Shown: positions 16,568-25,793 of the stretch, piece after piece
How positions within the stretch are numbered: the stretch's first letter is position 1
How the letters are laid out: every line of letters starts with the position of its first letter
From: Bacillus_BU sp051233475
GTDB lineage: Bacteria > Bacillota > Bacilli > Bacillales > Cytobacillaceae
Assembly (NCBI RefSeq): GCF_051233475.1
Contig: NZ_JBKFGH010000001.1
Location: 1-64,000, forward strand
Length of the DNA stretch: 64,000 nt
Reading direction: 5' to 3'
Notes under the pieces: generated by a model
The model's input: the letters and a program-made list of their open reading frames with translations, nothing else
Told to the model about the DNA's origin: nothing
The model's database searches: none
Program-made: the position numbers and the translations under genes

Positions 16568-18326
16568 CTTGAGTTTCTTTTGGTTCAAGCTGTTGAACTT
16601 GGAATAATTTATAATAATTACCCTTCTTTTTCATCAATTCCTCGTGACGGCCCATTTCGGTAATTTCTCCATGCTCCACTAATACGATTCGGTCCGCATG
16701 GGTAATCGTCGATAAGCGATGGGCAACAATAAAAGTGGTCCGTTCCTTGGCAAGCTTCTCTAGCGCCTCTTGAATTAAGTGTTCACTTTCCAAATCAAGT
16801 GCTGATGTTGCCTCGTCTAAGACAAGGATAGGTGGGTTTTTCAAGAATACCCTGGCAATCGCAACCCTTTGCTTCTGTCCACCCGATAATTTAACTCCTC
16901 TTTCTCCAACTTTCGTTTGGTAACCGTCTGGTAAGTTCAAGATGAAATCATGGGCATTTGCCGCCTTTGCAGCCTCAATGACTTCGTCCTCTGTTGCAGT
17001 CGGTTTGCCTAAAAGAATATTGGTCATGACAGACTCGCTAAACAAAATATTATCCTGTAAAACCATCCCGATTTTATCTCTTAATGAACGAACCTTAAAA
17101 TTAGTTATATCGGTACCATCGAGCAATATTCTTCCCTTTGTTACATCATAAAAACGAGGAATTAAACTCACTAACGAGGTCTTTCCGCCCCCACTCATTC
17201 CAACTAGGGCAATCGTTTCGCCCTGACTTACATCAAGCGAAAGATTTTTAAGTACGTACTCTTCTTTATCATTATAAGCGAAGGAAATATTTTCAAAGAC
17301 GATATTTCCCTTAACATTCTTACATTCCAGCGCGTTAGCAGCATCTTCAATATCATATTTTTCATCCATAAATTCAAACACACGATCCATTGATGCGATT
17401 GATTGGGTAATCGTAGTAGAGGAATTTACCAGTCTTCTTAATGGACTATATAACTTATCAATATAAGCAATGAAAGCTACCATCGTTCCTAATGACAAAT
17501 CATTTTGGATAACTTGATAGGCAGAGTAGCCGATCACAATCAAAGGTGCGATATCGGTAATCGTATTGACCACCGCAAAAGATTTTGCATTCCAACGGGT
17601 GTGATCAATGGCTTTCGTTAAAAAATTGCGGTTTTGTTTATCAAATTGGCCTTGCTCAAAATCTTCAATGGCAAAGCTTTTAATCACGGGCATTCCTTGA
17701 ACCCGTTCATGTAAATAGCTCTGCACCTCTGCAAGTGCTTGGGAGCGAATTCTTGTTAATTTTCGAAGATTCCCGAAAAAATACCGTACTGAAAACCCAT
17801 AAAAGGGGAATAACACAAGTGAAACGAGTGTCAATGACATATCCATCGAAAACATAATCCCAATCGCTATGACAATCGTGGCCACATCTAACCAGAGATT
17901 CATTAATCCGGAGATGACAAACGTTTTCGTTTGTTCCACGTCATTGATTACTCTTGAAATGACTTCTCCAGATCTTGTATTGGCATAATATTTAAAACTT
18001 AGTTTCTGGATATGGGTAAATAAGCGATCACGAATATCATAAAGGATTTTATTTGCTGTCCATTGTGCAAAATACTGACGATAATATTCAATCGGCGGAC
18101 GAAGAATGACAAACACGATAATCATAATGATCATTATCATAAATAATCGATCTAATTTTTGCGAATCGGACATTATATCACTGCCGATGATATCATCAAC
18201 AACGTATTTTATTAGGAGTGGGATGATTAAGGGGATAGCAAATTTTAATACTCCGATTAAAACTGTCCCAAATATTTGGAATCTATATGGCTTTACAAAT
18301 TGAAGATATCTAAGAATACTTCCCAA
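16548..18326 (-). CDS. ygaD: YgaD: ABC exporter with fused membrane and ATPase domains
   Basis: A 592-residue MsbA-type half transporter: six TM helices in residues 1-310, ATPase domain from about 340. Walker A is GMSGGGKTSL, the signature is VKLSGGQKQR, Walker B is ILVLDEATSALD and the switch His is in VAHRLS. It probably works as a homodimer exporting lipids or drugs. Start is a TTG with GGGGGAG 5 bases upstream; no ATG with an RBS exists nearby. Position beside ygaE and ygaC matches B. subtilis ygaD. Confidence 0.9.
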   Translation of the reverse strand: MGSILRYLQFVKPYRFQIFGTVLIGVLKFAIPLIIPLLIKYVVDDIIGSDIMSDSQKLDRLFMIMIIMIIVFVILRPPIEYYRQYFAQWTANKILYDIRDRLFTHIQKLSFKYYANTRSGEVISRVINDVEQTKTFVISGLMNLWLDVATIVIAIGIMFSMDMSLTLVSLVLFPFYGFSVRYFFGNLRKLTRIRSQALAEVQSYLHERVQGMPVIKSFAIEDFEQGQFDKQNRNFLTKAIDHTRWNAKSFAVVNTITDIAPLIVIGYSAYQVIQNDLSLGTMVAFIAYIDKLYSPLRRLVNSSTTITQSIASMDRVFEFMDEKYDIEDAANALECKNVKGNIVFENISFAYNDKEEYVLKNLSLDVSQGETIALVGMSGGGKTSLVSLIPRFYDVTKGRILLDGTDITNFKVRSLRDKIGMVLQDNILFSESVMTNILLGKPTATEDEVIEAAKAANAHDFILNLPDGYQTKVGERGVKLSGGQKQRVAIARVFLKNPPILVLDEATSALDLESEHLIQEALEKLAKERTTFIVAHRLSTITHADRIVLVEHGEITEMGRHEELMKKKGNYYKLFQVQQLEPKETQETQTGI

Positions 18327-18411
18327 CTTTTCTCCCCCTTATAAGAAAAACGTAAGCGCCGGTTCAGCGGAGTCCTCTAGACGCTGAGGGCTTTCGGTTG
18401 ACACTACAATC

Positions 18412-18442
18412 ATAGGAAAACCTGTTGACGATTATCAACAGG
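18412..18442 (-). terminator. Terminator after ygaC
   Basis: On the minus strand CCTGTTGATAATCGTCAACAGG forms a hairpin with an 8-9 bp stem followed by TTTTCCT. Bases 18345-18410 beyond it look like a small intergenic repeat I cannot assign. Confidence 0.7.
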
Positions 18443-18465
18443 CATTTCGTTCTTTTATTTTACCA

Positions 18466-18996
18466 TTACCGTCTGTAAGTTAGATACCTCTCATACCAAA
18501 TATCAATAAAATCCGGTGCAAAAGGGCCTTTTCTTTGACGGATCCATTGGATAAGCTGATCTACATTTCGTTTCAAAATTTGATCGATGATATCAGGATA
18601 TTTCATTTCCTTTCGATGACGTTCATATTCATCCTCGTCAAGCAGATTAAACGTCATATCCGGAAACACTTTAATATCTAAATCATAATCAATATACTTT
18701 AAAGCTTCATTGTCAAAAATAAATGGTGAACTGATATTACAATAATAATAAATTCCGTCTTCACGGAGCATCCCAATCACATTAAACCAATATTGTGAAT
18801 GAAAATATACAATCGCAGGCTCTCGTGTAATCCACGTTCTTCCATCCGATTCCGTAACCATTGTTCGATCATTACCGCCAATGACTAAGTTTTGCGTCCC
18901 TTTCAAAATCGTTGTTTGGTCCCAGACGCGATGGATGTGCCCATTGTGTTTATAGCTATGTATTTGTACTGTTTCACCTTCGATGGGTACGCCCAC
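18466..18996 (-). CDS. ygaC: YgaC family (DUF402/UPF0374) nucleoside phosphatase-like protein
   Basis: A 176-residue soluble protein of the DUF402/UPF0374 family. A staphylococcal member of this family is described as a nucleoside tri-/diphosphatase. Conserved acidic motif YDLDIKVFPD and the Arg/Trp-rich N-terminal stretch (IHRVWDQT) are visible. The GTG start has GGGGAG 4 bases upstream. It stands between ygaD and ygaB as in B. subtilis. Confidence 0.85.
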   Translation of the reverse strand: MGVPIEGETVQIHSYKHNGHIHRVWDQTTILKGTQNLVIGGNDRTMVTESDGRTWITREPAIVYFHSQYWFNVIGMLREDGIYYYCNISSPFIFDNEALKYIDYDLDIKVFPDMTFNLLDEDEYERHRKEMKYPDIIDQILKRNVDQLIQWIRQRKGPFAPDFIDIWYERYLTYRR

Positions 18997-19191
18997 TAAT
19001 CTCCCCTACTTTCATTCCGGACGCTTTGTAACCAATGAAAATAATTGTAATAAAATAAAAAAAGGTAACAAAGAACAATTCCTATTTTCTACTATTATAA
19101 CGGTAAAACACATATTTTAAAACAAAAGAGCCATTGAAAAATGCTTCAATGACCGGATTTCGTCGATAAATTTTCCTAAATTATCTATATT

Positions 19192-19443
19192 TTAGCAAAT
19201 AACGTTCAATCCTTGATAAGATCGAATCACTTCTTCAGTTTGTTCCTCAAAGACTTGATGGATTTCTTTTAGCTCTTTCTTCATACGGATAATTTCGGAT
19301 TGAACATCTTCCAGTTTAGTCTCCTCTTGCAATTTTAACAATTCTTGCTCAATTTCTTGACATCTTTCTAGCTCTGATTGAAGCTCTAACAATTTATCCA
19401 TTGTTTTCATTTGCTCTGAAACCAAACGGTTAAAGTTGTTCAT
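19192..19443 (-). CDS. ygaB: YgaB-like coiled-coil protein
   Basis: An 83-residue acidic protein that is almost entirely heptad-rich coiled coil (residues 1-75), ending in a short tail with a C-terminal Cys. Size, composition and position next to ygaC and sspE match B. subtilis YgaB, whose function is unknown to me. Confidence 0.75.
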   Translation of the reverse strand: MNNFNRLVSEQMKTMDKLLELQSELERCQEIEQELLKLQEETKLEDVQSEIIRMKKELKEIHQVFEEQTEEVIRSYQGLNVIC

Positions 19444-19574
19444 TTTCCTCCACCGTCCTAAAAATAAGATTAATATATGTATTCGTGGATAATGAAGGAA
19501 CTCCTTTGACTAGTTATGTTGATTATCAAGTACTTTTGTCGAAAAGATAAAATCAGGAGTTAAAACTGTACAGA

Positions 19575-19617
19575 AAAAAAGAAGGCACTCTTTCCCTTAA
19601 AAAGAGTGCCTTCTTTT
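19575..19617. terminator. Terminator of sspE, readable on both strands
   Basis: A 15-bp-class stem AAGAAGGCACTCTTT / AAAGAGTGCCTTCTT with a 7-base loop, flanked by A and T runs. On the minus strand it ends sspE. Confidence 0.9.
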
Positions 19618-19630
19618 ATATAGAAACTAA

Positions 19631-19852
19631 TTAGCTTTGACCACCAAATTGGCCTGAGCCTTGGGATTTTCTTGCTTGAGATTGCTGGTTTTGTCTTCTT
19701 ACTTCAGCTGCATTCGTTTCGCTTGCGAACTCTGTACCAAATTGGCCAGCGCTAGCACCTGCTCCACCTTGAGTAGATTGAGCGTTTTGTTGTCTTACTT
19801 GCTGAATGTTTGTTCCAGCAGAAGTTTTGTTTGGTTGATTGAAATTTGCCAT
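19631..19852 (-). CDS. sspE: Gamma-type small acid-soluble spore protein
   Basis: A 73-residue, Gln/Asn/Ala/Gly-rich protein of the gamma-SASP type, an amino-acid store in the spore core degraded by the Gpr protease at germination. Two related repeats are seen, each with VRxQNxQS and GQFG and a TEFASET cleavage-like motif between. Start at 19852: GGAGGTG lies 7 bases before ATGGCAAATTTC; a longer frame to 19867 is rejected. Expression is presumably forespore SigG dependent, but the promoter is weakly recognisable. Confidence 0.9.
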   Translation of the reverse strand: MANFNQPNKTSAGTNIQQVRQQNAQSTQGGAGASAGQFGTEFASETNAAEVRRQNQQSQARKSQGSGQFGGQS

Positions 19853-19919
19853 TGTTATCACCTCCACGCTAATTAATATAACCAGCGAATGAGGTAAAAC
19901 TCACGGCAGTTTTTCCCAA

Positions 19920-20669
19920 TTATAAAAGTAAAGAAATCCCACCATCTACAATAATGGTTTGTCCTCTAATCATATCCGCCTCTCCGGATAATAAAAACAT
20001 AACCGTATTAACGATATCTTCAATTTCTACCATTCTTCCGGCCGGTGTTCTTCGTTTAGCCTCAGCCAACATTTCCTCACGATTTGGAAAATGCTTTAAA
20101 GCATCAGTATCAATTGCTCCGCCAGAAACTGCATTGACAATGATGTTTTTAGATGCAAGTTCTACTGATAAATATCGAGTTAATGCTTCAACAGCAGCTT
20201 TTGAGACACCTACAACAGTATAATTTTCTAAAGCACGGATGGATCCTAGAGAGCTAATGCTTACAATTCTTCCTCCACCGTTTTTCTCCATCAATTTAGC
20301 TGCTTCCTGTGCGCAGAATAGTAATGCTTTACTGTTAATGTTCAAAGTCCAATCCCAATGCGATTCTTCAAGCTCCATTAAAGGACGTTGAACACCTGAA
20401 GCCGCATTACTAACAAACACATCAAGGCGACCAAACTCCTGATCAATTTGTTCAAACATGGCTTTTATTTTATCTACGTCGCCGACATTGGCTCTTACTA
20501 CTAATGCTTTTCTTCCTAATGCTTCTATCTCAGCTGCAGTTTCAAGCGCAGCTGTTTTGCTTCTAGCATAATTGATAACGATATCATAGCCTTCTTTTGC
20601 CAGGCGAAGCGCAGTCGCCCTTCCAATTCCCCGACTACTGCCAGTTACAAGTGCTACCTTTTGAGTCAT
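19920..20669 (-). CDS. fabL: Enoyl-[acyl-carrier-protein] reductase FabL
   Basis: An NADPH-dependent short-chain dehydrogenase that reduces enoyl-ACP in fatty acid elongation; the triclosan-tolerant isoform of Bacillus. The 249-residue protein aligns along its length with B. subtilis FabL, including TGSSRGIGRA (cofactor), the NAASG stretch (here SNAASG), YTVVGVSKAA with the catalytic Tyr and Lys, and the end RGQTIIVDGG. RBS AAGAGG precedes the ATG. Placed between sspE and yfhS as in B. subtilis. Confidence 0.95.
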   Translation of the reverse strand: MTQKVALVTGSSRGIGRATALRLAKEGYDIVINYARSKTAALETAAEIEALGRKALVVRANVGDVDKIKAMFEQIDQEFGRLDVFVSNAASGVQRPLMELEESHWDWTLNINSKALLFCAQEAAKLMEKNGGGRIVSISSLGSIRALENYTVVGVSKAAVEALTRYLSVELASKNIIVNAVSGGAIDTDALKHFPNREEMLAEAKRRTPAGRMVEIEDIVNTVMFLLSGEADMIRGQTIIVDGGISLLL

Positions 20670-20790
20670 CCTTTATTTTCCTCTTTTCTATAATACATGT
20701 TATTTTTATATTTTAGCTTTTCCTCGTATAGTTGACAATGAAAAGAATAAACTAACCGAAGAGCAAACAAGTTTTGAAAGGAGCAATAAC

Positions 20791-21015
20791 ATGTATGTTG
20801 GACGCGATATGACCGAATTACTTATGATGTCAAAAACGGATTGGCGAGACAGTGAGTTAGCATATTTCCACCATTCATTTCAGCAAGTAGTCCCCTATTT
20901 AAATGTCGAAGGGCAGGCTCTCCACCGTGACATTATTAAAGAAATAGAGCGACGCGGCGGATTGAAACGCCATGATGCGGACTACACACATGGGACTGAA
21001 GTGATTTACGATTAA
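20791..21015 (+). CDS. yfhS: YfhS-like small conserved protein
   Basis: A 74-residue soluble protein with no recognised domain. It resembles B. subtilis YfhS in size, N-terminus (MYVGRDMTEL) and position between fabL and mutY. RBS GAAAGGAG precedes the ATG. It runs convergent to mutY with only 32 bp between stops. Confidence 0.8.
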   Translation: MYVGRDMTELLMMSKTDWRDSELAYFHHSFQQVVPYLNVEGQALHRDIIKEIERRGGLKRHDADYTHGTEVIYD

Positions 21016-21047
21016 ATATTAATTTACTGCTACACACAGGCTCTGTA

Positions 21048-22145
21048 TTAAAAATCCAAATACATTTTCAACATTTTCTGATGCGAAACAGGAAAAGCAT
21101 ATTCTGAAAGCTCATCAAGTGAAACTAGTCTAAGTTCGGGTGATTCCTCAACCTCGGTAGTCATATTTCCTTTATAAACATGGATGTTCCATTCTAAATG
21201 AGAAAAGACATGGTCAATTTGGCCAAGATAATCACCGATCACCGCCTCAACCATAAATTTTTCTTGTAAGGATTTCATTAAGTGCTGTTTTTCATTTTTA
21301 AACGTAAGATGAGTTTCTACATTTGGAAACTCCCACAAATTTGCCAACAATCCTTCTTTCGGGCGTTTATGGATTAACAGCTTTCCTTCATGGTTAGAAA
21401 GGACCGCTGAAACAATCGAAACTAAGCGCTCCCTTTTCTTCTTCGTTTTAACTGGAAGCTGGTCCTGCACCCCCTCAGAAAAAGCGTGGCAATGGTCTCT
21501 TACAGGGCACAATAAGCAAGATGGTGATGTTGGCGTGCAGATTAACGCCCCTAACTCCATTAATGCTTGGTTAAAATAAGACGGATTTTCGTAAGATATG
21601 ATCGTACGAACTGCCTGTTCAAATATTTTTCGAACCGATGGCTTTGCAATATCCTCTGTTATTAATAAAATTCTCGACAGTACCCGCATCACATTCCCAT
21701 CAACAGCAGGCTCTGGAAGCCCAAAGGCAATACTTAAGATGGCTCCCGCTGTATAGGGTCCCACCCCTTTTAATGAAGCAATTTCTTTTGGTGAGTTTGG
21801 AACCTGTCCACCATAATGTTCATGAACCTCCTTTACAGCCGCATGAAGATTCCGAACGCGTGAATAATACCCAAGCCCCTCCCATGCTTTTAATACTTTT
21901 TCCTCATCCGCCTCTGCAAGTGTTTTAATGGTTGGAAACTGTTTTATAAACCGATTGTAATATGGAATAACGGTGTCCACTCTAGTTTGTTGAAGCATAA
22001 TCTCCGAAACCCAAATTCGGTACGGATCTTGATTTTCCCGCCATGGAAGCTGTCTCTGCTCCACTTCAAACCAATTAATTAAGTCTGCCTGAAATGCGAT
22101 TTGATCAAACTTTTCCAGCCGTTCCAAGTTGTTATTATTCTCCAT
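21048..22145 (-). CDS. mutY: A/G-specific adenine glycosylase MutY
   Basis: Base-excision repair glycosylase that removes adenine opposite 8-oxoguanine. The 365-residue protein has the N-terminal helix-hairpin-helix glycosylase domain with catalytic Glu (EIMLQQT), LKGVGPYTAGAI, and the catalytic Asp in AVDGNVMRV. The four [4Fe-4S] cysteines are in the pattern C-x6-C-x2-C-x5-C (residues about 204-220). The C-terminal NUDIX-like recognition domain follows from residue 240. RBS GGAGG precedes the ATG. Confidence 0.95.
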   Translation of the reverse strand: MENNNNLERLEKFDQIAFQADLINWFEVEQRQLPWRENQDPYRIWVSEIMLQQTRVDTVIPYYNRFIKQFPTIKTLAEADEEKVLKAWEGLGYYSRVRNLHAAVKEVHEHYGGQVPNSPKEIASLKGVGPYTAGAILSIAFGLPEPAVDGNVMRVLSRILLITEDIAKPSVRKIFEQAVRTIISYENPSYFNQALMELGALICTPTSPSCLLCPVRDHCHAFSEGVQDQLPVKTKKKRERLVSIVSAVLSNHEGKLLIHKRPKEGLLANLWEFPNVETHLTFKNEKQHLMKSLQEKFMVEAVIGDYLGQIDHVFSHLEWNIHVYKGNMTTEVEESPELRLVSLDELSEYAFPVSHQKMLKMYLDF

Positions 22146-22323
22146 TCCGTCCTCCGTAGGTAATAAGATTTAACAAGTTGCATACCATAAAAAGTGAAGT
22201 GTATTATGATAAATTTTTGTTTAATTCGAAAGCATTCTTGCTGTAAAAAAGCACTAATTATTGTTAAAATTTAGATAAGGGGTTCCCTAACCGTCCAAAT
22301 GCGTAACGAGGAGGTTTTTCCTT

Positions 22324-23307
22324 TTGGATACAGGTACTCATGTTGTAATGGGACTAGCTCTTGGGGGATTAGCTACTTTAGACCCTGTCGTAGCTGGAAG
22401 TACAGCTACAGCGACCAGTGTCTTAATCGCCACCATTGCAGGCTCTCAAGCACCTGATATTGACACTGTTTTAAAGCTTAAGAATAACGCAGTATATTTA
22501 AGAAACCATCGAGGCATTACCCATTCGATTCCTGCAGTTTTATTGTGGCCGTTGATCATCACTGCGATCCTCTATCCATTTTTTCCGGAGGCTGACATGC
22601 TCCATCTTTGGTTATGGACGTTTTTAGCAGTGTTTCTCCATGTGTTTGTCGATATTTTTAATGCCTATGGAACCCAAGCTTTACGACCATTCTCTTCAAA
22701 ATGGCTTGCGCTTGGAATTATTAACACATTTGACCCGTTTATTTTTGGAATGCATATTGCAGGATTAATATTATGGCTATTGCTCGGGGCTGATCCAGGG
22801 TATACCTTCCTTGGAATTTACGCTGTCATTATTGCGTATTATATTATCCGGTTTCAGGCCCAGCGACGAGTTCTTCGTGAAGTAAAACAAATTATACCGG
22901 ATGCTACCGATATCATCATCGCCCCGACAATGAAATTTAATCAGTGGCGCTTAGCGATCATGAACAAGCACCAATTTTTTGTTGGCAGAGCTCATAATAA
23001 TCATGTTAACATCATTGATCAATTTAATCGCATCCCTGTTCCTGATACTCCGGTACTGGATGCGGCAAAAAAAGATAAAAACCTGGCTGCCTTTCTTTCT
23101 TTTTCACCTGTCTATCGCTGGGAACTTGATGAATATGATGACTATTACGAAGTTAGATTTATTGATTTAAGATACCGGAGTAACGACCATTATCCTTTTG
23201 TTGCAGTTGTTCAATTAAATTTGGACCTAGACATTATTAAATCATATACTGGCTGGATTTTCAGCGAGGAAAAACTTAGAAAAAAATTAGATGTACTACC
23301 CGGGTAA
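22324..23307 (+). CDS. yfhP: YfhP: membrane-bound metal-dependent hydrolase (DUF457)
   Basis: A 327-residue protein whose N-terminal 180 residues hold about four TM helices and the YdjM/DUF457 histidine-aspartate motifs (GSQAPDIDTV, RGITHS and HVFVDIFNAYG). The C-terminal 150 residues are soluble. Homologues are annotated as LexA-binding, inner-membrane-bound hydrolases. Start is the TTG at 22324 with GAGGAGG 9 bases before. Same orientation and place (divergent to mutY) as in B. subtilis. Confidence 0.88.
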   Translation: MDTGTHVVMGLALGGLATLDPVVAGSTATATSVLIATIAGSQAPDIDTVLKLKNNAVYLRNHRGITHSIPAVLLWPLIITAILYPFFPEADMLHLWLWTFLAVFLHVFVDIFNAYGTQALRPFSSKWLALGIINTFDPFIFGMHIAGLILWLLLGADPGYTFLGIYAVIIAYYIIRFQAQRRVLREVKQIIPDATDIIIAPTMKFNQWRLAIMNKHQFFVGRAHNNHVNIIDQFNRIPVPDTPVLDAAKKDKNLAAFLSFSPVYRWELDEYDDYYEVRFIDLRYRSNDHYPFVAVVQLNLDLDIIKSYTGWIFSEEKLRKKLDVLPG

Positions 23308-23378
23308 GCTTGTCTTGACTGGACCCGTTCTAGCGACAGTACCGTATCGACTAAGCCAATTCCTCTAAAAAATAGTAA

Positions 23379-23406
23379 AGCGATGCTTAAAAGGCATCGC
23401 TTTTTT
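23379..23406. terminator. Bidirectional terminator between yfhP and yfhJ
   Basis: Stem AGCGATGC / GCATCGCT with loop TTAAAAG, T-run on the plus strand and A-rich sequence on the other. It reaches the yfhJ stop codon. Confidence 0.85.
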
Positions 23407-23675
23407 CAGTGAAGCATCTTTGGTTTTTGATTTAAAAAGTCCTTATACTTTGGATTCTTGGCAACAAAGTCGTGAAGTTTACTTCCGTATAGATCAATCC
23501 ACTGCCGAACGATTCTTTCAGTTGTTTCACTGCCCATATATTCTTCGCCCGCTTTTGCATAGGTCGTTTCAAAATCATCCCACAAAAGTTCTACCCATGT
23601 AATCGCCTGATCATAAGAAAGCTGTCTGTTTTTTTCTAGTAATAAATTGGCAAGACGCTGATGATAATCATTCAT
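23406..23675 (-). CDS. yfhJ: YfhJ-like WVELL-family protein
   Basis: An 89-residue soluble protein with the family signature WVELLWDDFETTYAKAG around residues 27-43. Function unknown. RBS AAAGGGGG precedes the ATG. It lies between yfhP and sspK in the B. subtilis-like order. Confidence 0.85.
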   Translation of the reverse strand: MNDYHQRLANLLLEKNRQLSYDQAITWVELLWDDFETTYAKAGEEYMGSETTERIVRQWIDLYGSKLHDFVAKNPKYKDFLNQKPKMLH

Positions 23676-23801
23676 TTTCCATCCCCCTTTTCCATCGATT
23701 TAAAGACATAGTTCCCATCTTTAACTCAAATACTATAAACACGTGTGAAGCTAAAATCCATGTTTTACACGTTTCCTATACCGTTTGAGGAGGGGTTTAC
23801 A

Positions 23802-23978
23802 TTGCGGAATAAAGTTCAAGGCTTCCCTAATCAAAACAATATTAAGCTCGAAGGCGAACCTCGAGCAAAAGCTGAATATGCATCTCGGAGAGCAGATGGG
23901 TCGATTAACACTCATCCGCAGGAACGCATGAATGCCTCAAGCCATCGTGAAAATGAAACACCTGATTTTTTAAAATAA
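23802..23978 (+). CDS. sspK: Small acid-soluble spore protein K
   Basis: A 58-residue basic, Asn-rich protein matching the minor spore core protein SspK: NKVQGFPNQNN, GEPRAKAEYASRRADGS and HPQERM are the conserved blocks. Start is a TTG with GAGGAGG 8 bases upstream; a frame extension to 23745 has no RBS. The C-terminus is a few residues longer than in B. subtilis. Confidence 0.88.
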   Translation: MRNKVQGFPNQNNIKLEGEPRAKAEYASRRADGSINTHPQERMNASSHRENETPDFLK

Positions 23979-24005
23979 ACGCTCCGCTTAATGAAGCTCG
24001 AACCT

Positions 24006-24341
24006 TTATTCTTGGTTTCGGGCTTCATTTTTCAACATTGAAATCGGAACACCCTCTTCTTTTCCATCTCCGTTTAATCTATAGCCCCATGCAAACACAC
24101 CATTCATATAATCGACTTTAAAATAAGTCCCCGGGGCACCAATCATTTCATATATTTCCCCTGGTGAAAAATCTTCAGGATTTAATAAATAAGCTTTTGC
24201 CATAATCGCTTTTCTTTCTATTACAGCAAATTCATTCACCATTCCCATTTGTTCTGCTTTCCGTGCTTTTTCATTAAGAGTAGCAATTTCTTGCTGTAAT
24301 TCGTATTCACTCATTTCACTATAACGCTTTTCGAGTTGCAT
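24006..24341 (-). CDS. yfhH: YfhH (DUF1811) family protein
   Basis: A 111-residue soluble protein with an N-terminal helical part (residues 1-45) and a C-terminal SH3-like part containing MNGVFAWGYR. It resembles B. subtilis YfhH, function unknown. The ATG at 24341 follows GTGGGGTGA; the longer frame to 24398 lacks an RBS and is not in the family. It is 87 bp after recX in the same direction. Confidence 0.85.
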   Translation of the reverse strand: MQLEKRYSEMSEYELQQEIATLNEKARKAEQMGMVNEFAVIERKAIMAKAYLLNPEDFSPGEIYEMIGAPGTYFKVDYMNGVFAWGYRLNGDGKEEGVPISMLKNEARNQE

Positions 24342-24428
24342 TGACTCACCCCACAATTCTTGTTCTATATCATAAGTATAGTCATTTTTTGTCGACAAAG
24401 AAAGAACACCGACTCGGTGAATCGTTTC

Positions 24429-25253
24429 TCATTCAGCAAAATCGTCATGATCCTCTATTTCCGATAAGTATTGTTCTATTAGGTCAAGAGGAAAACCCTT
24501 TCGATAAAGAGCTTGTTTCATTTTTTGAGAAAATTCAAAGCTTGAATAGCCTTGATACTTTGATTTGAGCTTCGCTCCATGTTTTCTTAGAGCTTCCATT
24601 TCGTCTGAAGAATCATTTTCTATATCAAGACTGGAAATGGCTTCTTGAATCATATCAAACGAATATCCTTTTCTAAAAAGCATTTGTTCAAGCTTTTGTT
24701 TTACTGCCTTTGTTGAGTCCTTCGTGTTTTTTTGTGAATATTTATGAGCTAGCTGAGTTGCCTTTTCGAGTTGCACCTGATAAGGATATTCTCCTAGCGC
24801 TATTTCACTTATTGGATCGATGATTCCTTTTTCCTTCAGTTCCTGTTGAATCACAATCGGCCCTTTATCTGATGTGTTCACTTGAGTCCTTACATAAGCT
24901 AAGGCGAATTCTTGATCATTAATAAATTTATGATGATAGAGCTTATGAATCACTTCATTGATAATGGACAAATCAATGCCCTTTTTTTCAAGAAATCGTC
25001 TTACCTCAAGCTCCGATCTCATTCGTATCGCTAAATATTGGATTGCTTGCGAATATGCCTTTCGGATATCATCTTGAAAGAAGATTTCCGTCATGAAAAA
25101 ATCGTCAAGCTCCATTCCTTTTTTAAGTTGATATTTGATTAATACATCTTCATCAACACTGAAAGCATACTTCTCGCCTTTTCCATCATCGATAAAGATA
25201 TTGTAACGATCCTTTTGTTTTTGCTGAACGGAAATTTTCGATATTACCGGCAT
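24429..25253 (-). CDS. recX: Recombination regulator RecX
   Basis: Modulates RecA filaments. The 274-residue protein has an N-terminal beta domain (residues 1-55) and then the tandem three-helix RecX repeats, with the family motifs RSELEVRRFLEKKG near residue 78 and ALYRKGFPLDLIEQ near the end. Start at 25253: AGAGG lies 8 bases upstream, while the GTG at 25262 falls in that RBS. Place next to yfhH matches B. subtilis (yfhG). Confidence 0.92.
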   Translation of the reverse strand: MPVISKISVQQKQKDRYNIFIDDGKGEKYAFSVDEDVLIKYQLKKGMELDDFFMTEIFFQDDIRKAYSQAIQYLAIRMRSELEVRRFLEKKGIDLSIINEVIHKLYHHKFINDQEFALAYVRTQVNTSDKGPIVIQQELKEKGIIDPISEIALGEYPYQVQLEKATQLAHKYSQKNTKDSTKAVKQKLEQMLFRKGYSFDMIQEAISSLDIENDSSDEMEALRKHGAKLKSKYQGYSSFEFSQKMKQALYRKGFPLDLIEQYLSEIEDHDDFAE

Positions 25254-25292
25254 CTTTATCACCTCTTTTTTTAATGTACCATATTTATTGAA

Positions 25293-25475
25293 GGCTCAGT
25301 TAAAGAACAATGTTGATTTTTGAGCAAGCTGTTGATTGGAGCGGAAGGTGAGAGACTCCTGCGGGAGAAGGTGTCTCGGGAGACCCCACAGGCGCTTGCG
25401 CCGAGGAGGCTCCCGGACTCCCCCGCGGAAAGAGAGCACCTGGAGTGGAAATCAACAGCCAAATTTAACAACCTT
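25293..25475. repeat. Bacillaceae intergenic repeat, copy C (183 bp)
   Basis: Third copy of the repeat at 15413-15596, same orientation. The left end is GGCTCAGTTAAA and the right end TTTAACAACCTT, so the right terminal repeat is degraded here. It fills most of the 324-base gap between recX and yfhE; the rest holds no gene I can see. Confidence 0.85.
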
Positions 25476-25577
25476 AATGAACAATCACCGTTTATCATAT
25501 TAATGGTATTGAACTATTTTGATTAGGGAAAAATGGAAACTGTGACTAAAAACCCCTTTTGAAAGGATGAATTCTGG

Positions 25578-25703
25578 ATGGATAAGAAAAAACGCGAAAA
25601 AATGAGAACAACCTTAACGAGTGCACAAGAAGTCAATTATCAACGTGAATTTAGAATGGCAGATCGCGCAGGCGGATTTACAGAAAAAAGACCACGCCAT
25701 TAA
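25578..25703 (+). CDS. yfhE: YfhE-like 41-residue protein
   Basis: A 41-residue, strongly basic peptide (MDKKKREKMRTTLTSAQEV at the start; DRAGGF near the end). It resembles the YfhE family of Bacillus, and stands just before yfhD as there. GAAAGGA lies 10 bases before the ATG. Function unknown; its size and synteny suggest a small sporulation or stress-related protein. Confidence 0.75.
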   Translation: MDKKKREKMRTTLTSAQEVNYQREFRMADRAGGFTEKRPRH

Positions 25704-25793
25704 ATATTTCCATTCATAACGAATCCCCTTTCAACAAAAGATATATTGGAAAACAGTCTGTTTTCTAAGTTTACAATTGAAAGGGGAATGCAA

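Noticed and set aside
18345..18410. GC-richer stretch resembling a small Bacillus intergenic repeat
   Set aside because: Only one copy in the window and no clear ends, so it cannot be supported as a repeat.
25271..25498. Open frames on both strands in repeat copy C
   Set aside because: Same reason: by-products of the repeat, not conserved as protein among the three copies.
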